12,537 nt of DNA from positions 1 through 12,537 of the forward strand of contig CALJRU010000077.1 of the NCBI GenBank assembly GCA_937976375.1, read 5' to 3'. Made by a program: the position numbers and the translations under genes. The notes beneath the pieces are model-generated. The model searched no databases. It saw nothing but the letters and a program-made list of their open reading frames with translations, and was not told the origin of the DNA. Below are positions 11,099 to 12,537 of this stretch, in pieces; within the stretch, counting starts at the first letter, position 1, and each line of letters starts with the position of its first letter. This DNA comes from an uncultured Peptococcaceae bacterium (lineage in GTDB: Bacteria > Bacillota > Peptococcia > Peptococcales > Peptococcaceae).

Positions 11099-12387
11099 CG
11101 ACCAACAAAATCAAACGTTACATTATCTTTTTCATCGGGGTGTTCATCAACTCTCTCGGCGTCAGTGTTATCACCAAGGCCGATCTCGGGACTTCGCCAA
11201 TTTCTTCGGTGCCATACGTACTGAGTTTGAATTTCTCATTCACCCTCGGTGAATTTACCATTGCTGTTAATATGATCATGGTTATTCTGCAGCTGGTCAT
11301 TCTGCGCCGCAATTTCAAGCTGGAACATGTGCTGCAGATTCCCTTCTGTGTCATCTTTGGGTATTGCATCGACTTGACCACTGCCATGATTAAAAACATC
11401 ACATTCTCTGTGTATATTGAGAAGCTGCTCTTTTTGCTTGTAGGCTGCATCATCCTTGGCTTTGGGGTGTATCTTGAAACCCTCGCCAATGTTGCCATGC
11501 TGCCAGGGGAATCGCTCGTGCGTGCCATCAGCAGCACCTGGCACACCGACTTTGGTATGACAAAAATCGCCAACGACGTGACCTTGACGGTGATCGCCGT
11601 GGTGCTCTCTTTCATTTTTGCTCACCGCCTCAACGGGGTGCGTGAAGGGACCATCATCGCGGCCTTCCTTGTTGGCTATATTGCCCGCCTTTGCGGCCGC
11701 AAAATCCACAGATTCGACAAATTTATTGCTGAAGTGGAAAGCGACGATGTTGCCATGTATGAACCAGCCCTCGAAAGCGACAACTGGGTCATCTCCATCG
11801 GTCGTCAATATGGCAGCGGCGGCCACGCCATCGGTCAATACCTCGCTCTCAAACTCGGATTTTCCTTCTATGATAAGGAAATCATCTCTGAAACCGCCGG
11901 CATCACTGGTTATTCAGAAGACTATATCCAGAAAAACGAAGAAAGCATGGGCAGCCACCTCATCCACGATTTGTTCAATCAGATGTATGTCTATTCCAAC
12001 ACCGACGATGCACCAAAAGACGTTATCTTCAATGCACAAACCCAGGTTATTCAAGACCTGGCACGCAAAGGCAACTGCGTCATTGTTGGCCGCTGCTCGG
12101 ACTACATCCTGCGCGATTACGACCATTGCATCAGCCTCTTTTTGCATGCACCAATGGCATCACGCGTAGAACGCATCATCAAAACAGAACATATGGAAGA
12201 AAGCCAGGCACAGCAGGCCATCGCCCACACCGATCGCCGCCGCGCCGACAACTACAACTACTACACCGACCAAACCTGGGGCTATTCCGACCATTACGAC
12301 CTCTGCATTGACACCCGCCTCGGCCGCGAGTTCATCCTCGATGCGGTAAAGACCGTGATGGCTAAAAAAGAAGCCGCAGAAGCGTAA
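11095..12387 (+). CDS. YczE/YitT-like membrane domain fused to a cytidylate-kinase-like domain
   Basis: A 430-residue fusion. Residues 1-~205 resemble YczE-type integral membrane proteins: hydrophobic segments near 8-27, 52-70, 79-98, 109-132, 161-176 and 186-200, with the family-like VSVITKADLGTSPISSVPY (23-41). Residues ~228-430 form a cytidylate-kinase-like P-loop domain: ISIGRQYGSGGHAIG (233-247), FYDKEII (258-264), VIVGRCSDYIL (329-339), an Arg-rich lid-like segment HTDRRRADNYNYYTD (378-392) and YDLCIDT (401-407). The kinase domain should face the cytosol; its substrate and the solute, if any, handled by the membrane part are unknown. The GTG start at 11095 overlaps the MarR stop and has AAAGGAG nine bases upstream. 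Cytosolic Cmk is normally ~220 residues and soluble, so this is unlikely to be the housekeeping enzyme. Confidence 0.88.
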   Translation: MTTNKIKRYIIFFIGVFINSLGVSVITKADLGTSPISSVPYVLSLNFSFTLGEFTIAVNMIMVILQLVILRRNFKLEHVLQIPFCVIFGYCIDLTTAMIKNITFSVYIEKLLFLLVGCIILGFGVYLETLANVAMLPGESLVRAISSTWHTDFGMTKIANDVTLTVIAVVLSFIFAHRLNGVREGTIIAAFLVGYIARLCGRKIHRFDKFIAEVESDDVAMYEPALESDNWVISIGRQYGSGGHAIGQYLALKLGFSFYDKEIISETAGITGYSEDYIQKNEESMGSHLIHDLFNQMYVYSNTDDAPKDVIFNAQTQVIQDLARKGNCVIVGRCSDYILRDYDHCISLFLHAPMASRVERIIKTEHMEESQAQQAIAHTDRRRADNYNYYTDQTWGYSDHYDLCIDTRLGREFILDAVKTVMAKKEAAEA

Positions 12388-12398
12388 ACCTGTTAATC

Positions 12399-12439
12399 AT
12401 CCTCGTTCAAGGCAAATGCTGCTGAACGGGGATTTTTTT
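12399..12439 (+). terminator. marR operon terminator
   Basis: An 11-bp stem (12399-12409 with 12423-12433, one wobble) and a seven-T run, 12 bases after the fusion gene stop. Confidence 0.9.
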
Positions 12440-12510
12440 ATTGCTTCTTGTCGTGTATCATTAGAGATAGAACAATGAACCGAAAGACCTGCTAATAAAA
12501 GTCAAGCCAT

Positions 12511-12537
12511 AAATCCATGATTTTTCATCATAGATTT
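12511..12537. repeat. Inverted repeat at the window edge
   Basis: AAATCCATGA (12511-12520) and TCATAGATTT (12528-12537), 10-bp arms with one mismatch around seven bases. The window ends here, so it may be longer or part of a terminator for a gene outside. Nothing else is recognisable in 12440-12510. Confidence 0.4.

Overview
The window looks like chromosomal DNA of a low-to-mid GC anaerobic member of the Bacillota. The evidence is strong AAGGAGG-type ribosome binding sites, sigma-A-type promoters with 17-base spacers, a DUF3793 gene paired with a short-chain flavodoxin whose motifs resemble the Megasphaera-type protein, and a YczE-like membrane domain fused to a cytidylate-kinase-like domain. 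Placement below phylum (Negativicutes or a clostridial lineage) is a guess.

Layout. Bases 1-390 hold the 3' end of a 5S rRNA with two tandem terminators, then a tRNA-Val(CAC) with its own promoter and terminator. Bases 574-3723 (minus strand) are a markedly AT-rich four-gene block. In transcription order it encodes a MoxR-type AAA+ ATPase, a DUF2201-type vWA/metallopeptidase protein, a small ankyrin-like protein and a divergent alkyladenine (MPG-type) DNA glycosylase. The first three genes overlap by a few bases and are probably translationally coupled. Bases 3876-6773 (minus strand) return to GC-rich DNA, with a MocR/PdxR-type regulator followed 24 bases later by a PD-(D/E)XK nuclease fused to an SF1 helicase of the Schlafen group 3/DUF2075 kind; a long hairpin terminator ends this unit.

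Bases 6924-8049 (plus strand) hold a perfect-consensus promoter surrounded by four TTAGC(A/G)A half-sites, driving DUF3793 and flavodoxin genes, a likely redox or iron-response unit. Bases 8050-8567 have no convincing protein gene but contain several strong inverted repeats, a promoter-terminator pair that could define a small RNA, and the promoter of the next operon. Bases 8568-9933 encode a PAT-like GNAT acetyltransferase and a predicted SGNH-hydrolase lipoprotein, closed by a 17-bp bidirectional terminator shared with the convergent NimA-like flavin protein gene. That gene and a marR operon have back-to-back promoters. The MarR gene overlaps the YczE-cytidylate kinase fusion gene by 4 bases, and a 12-bp-arm palindrome just after the marR promoter suggests autoregulation.

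The two best candidates for uncharacterised biology are the AT-rich MoxR-vWA-ankyrin-glycosylase block beside the tRNA gene and the single-chain nuclease-helicase downstream of the MocR regulator. A defence or stress role for either is inference from family and context only.
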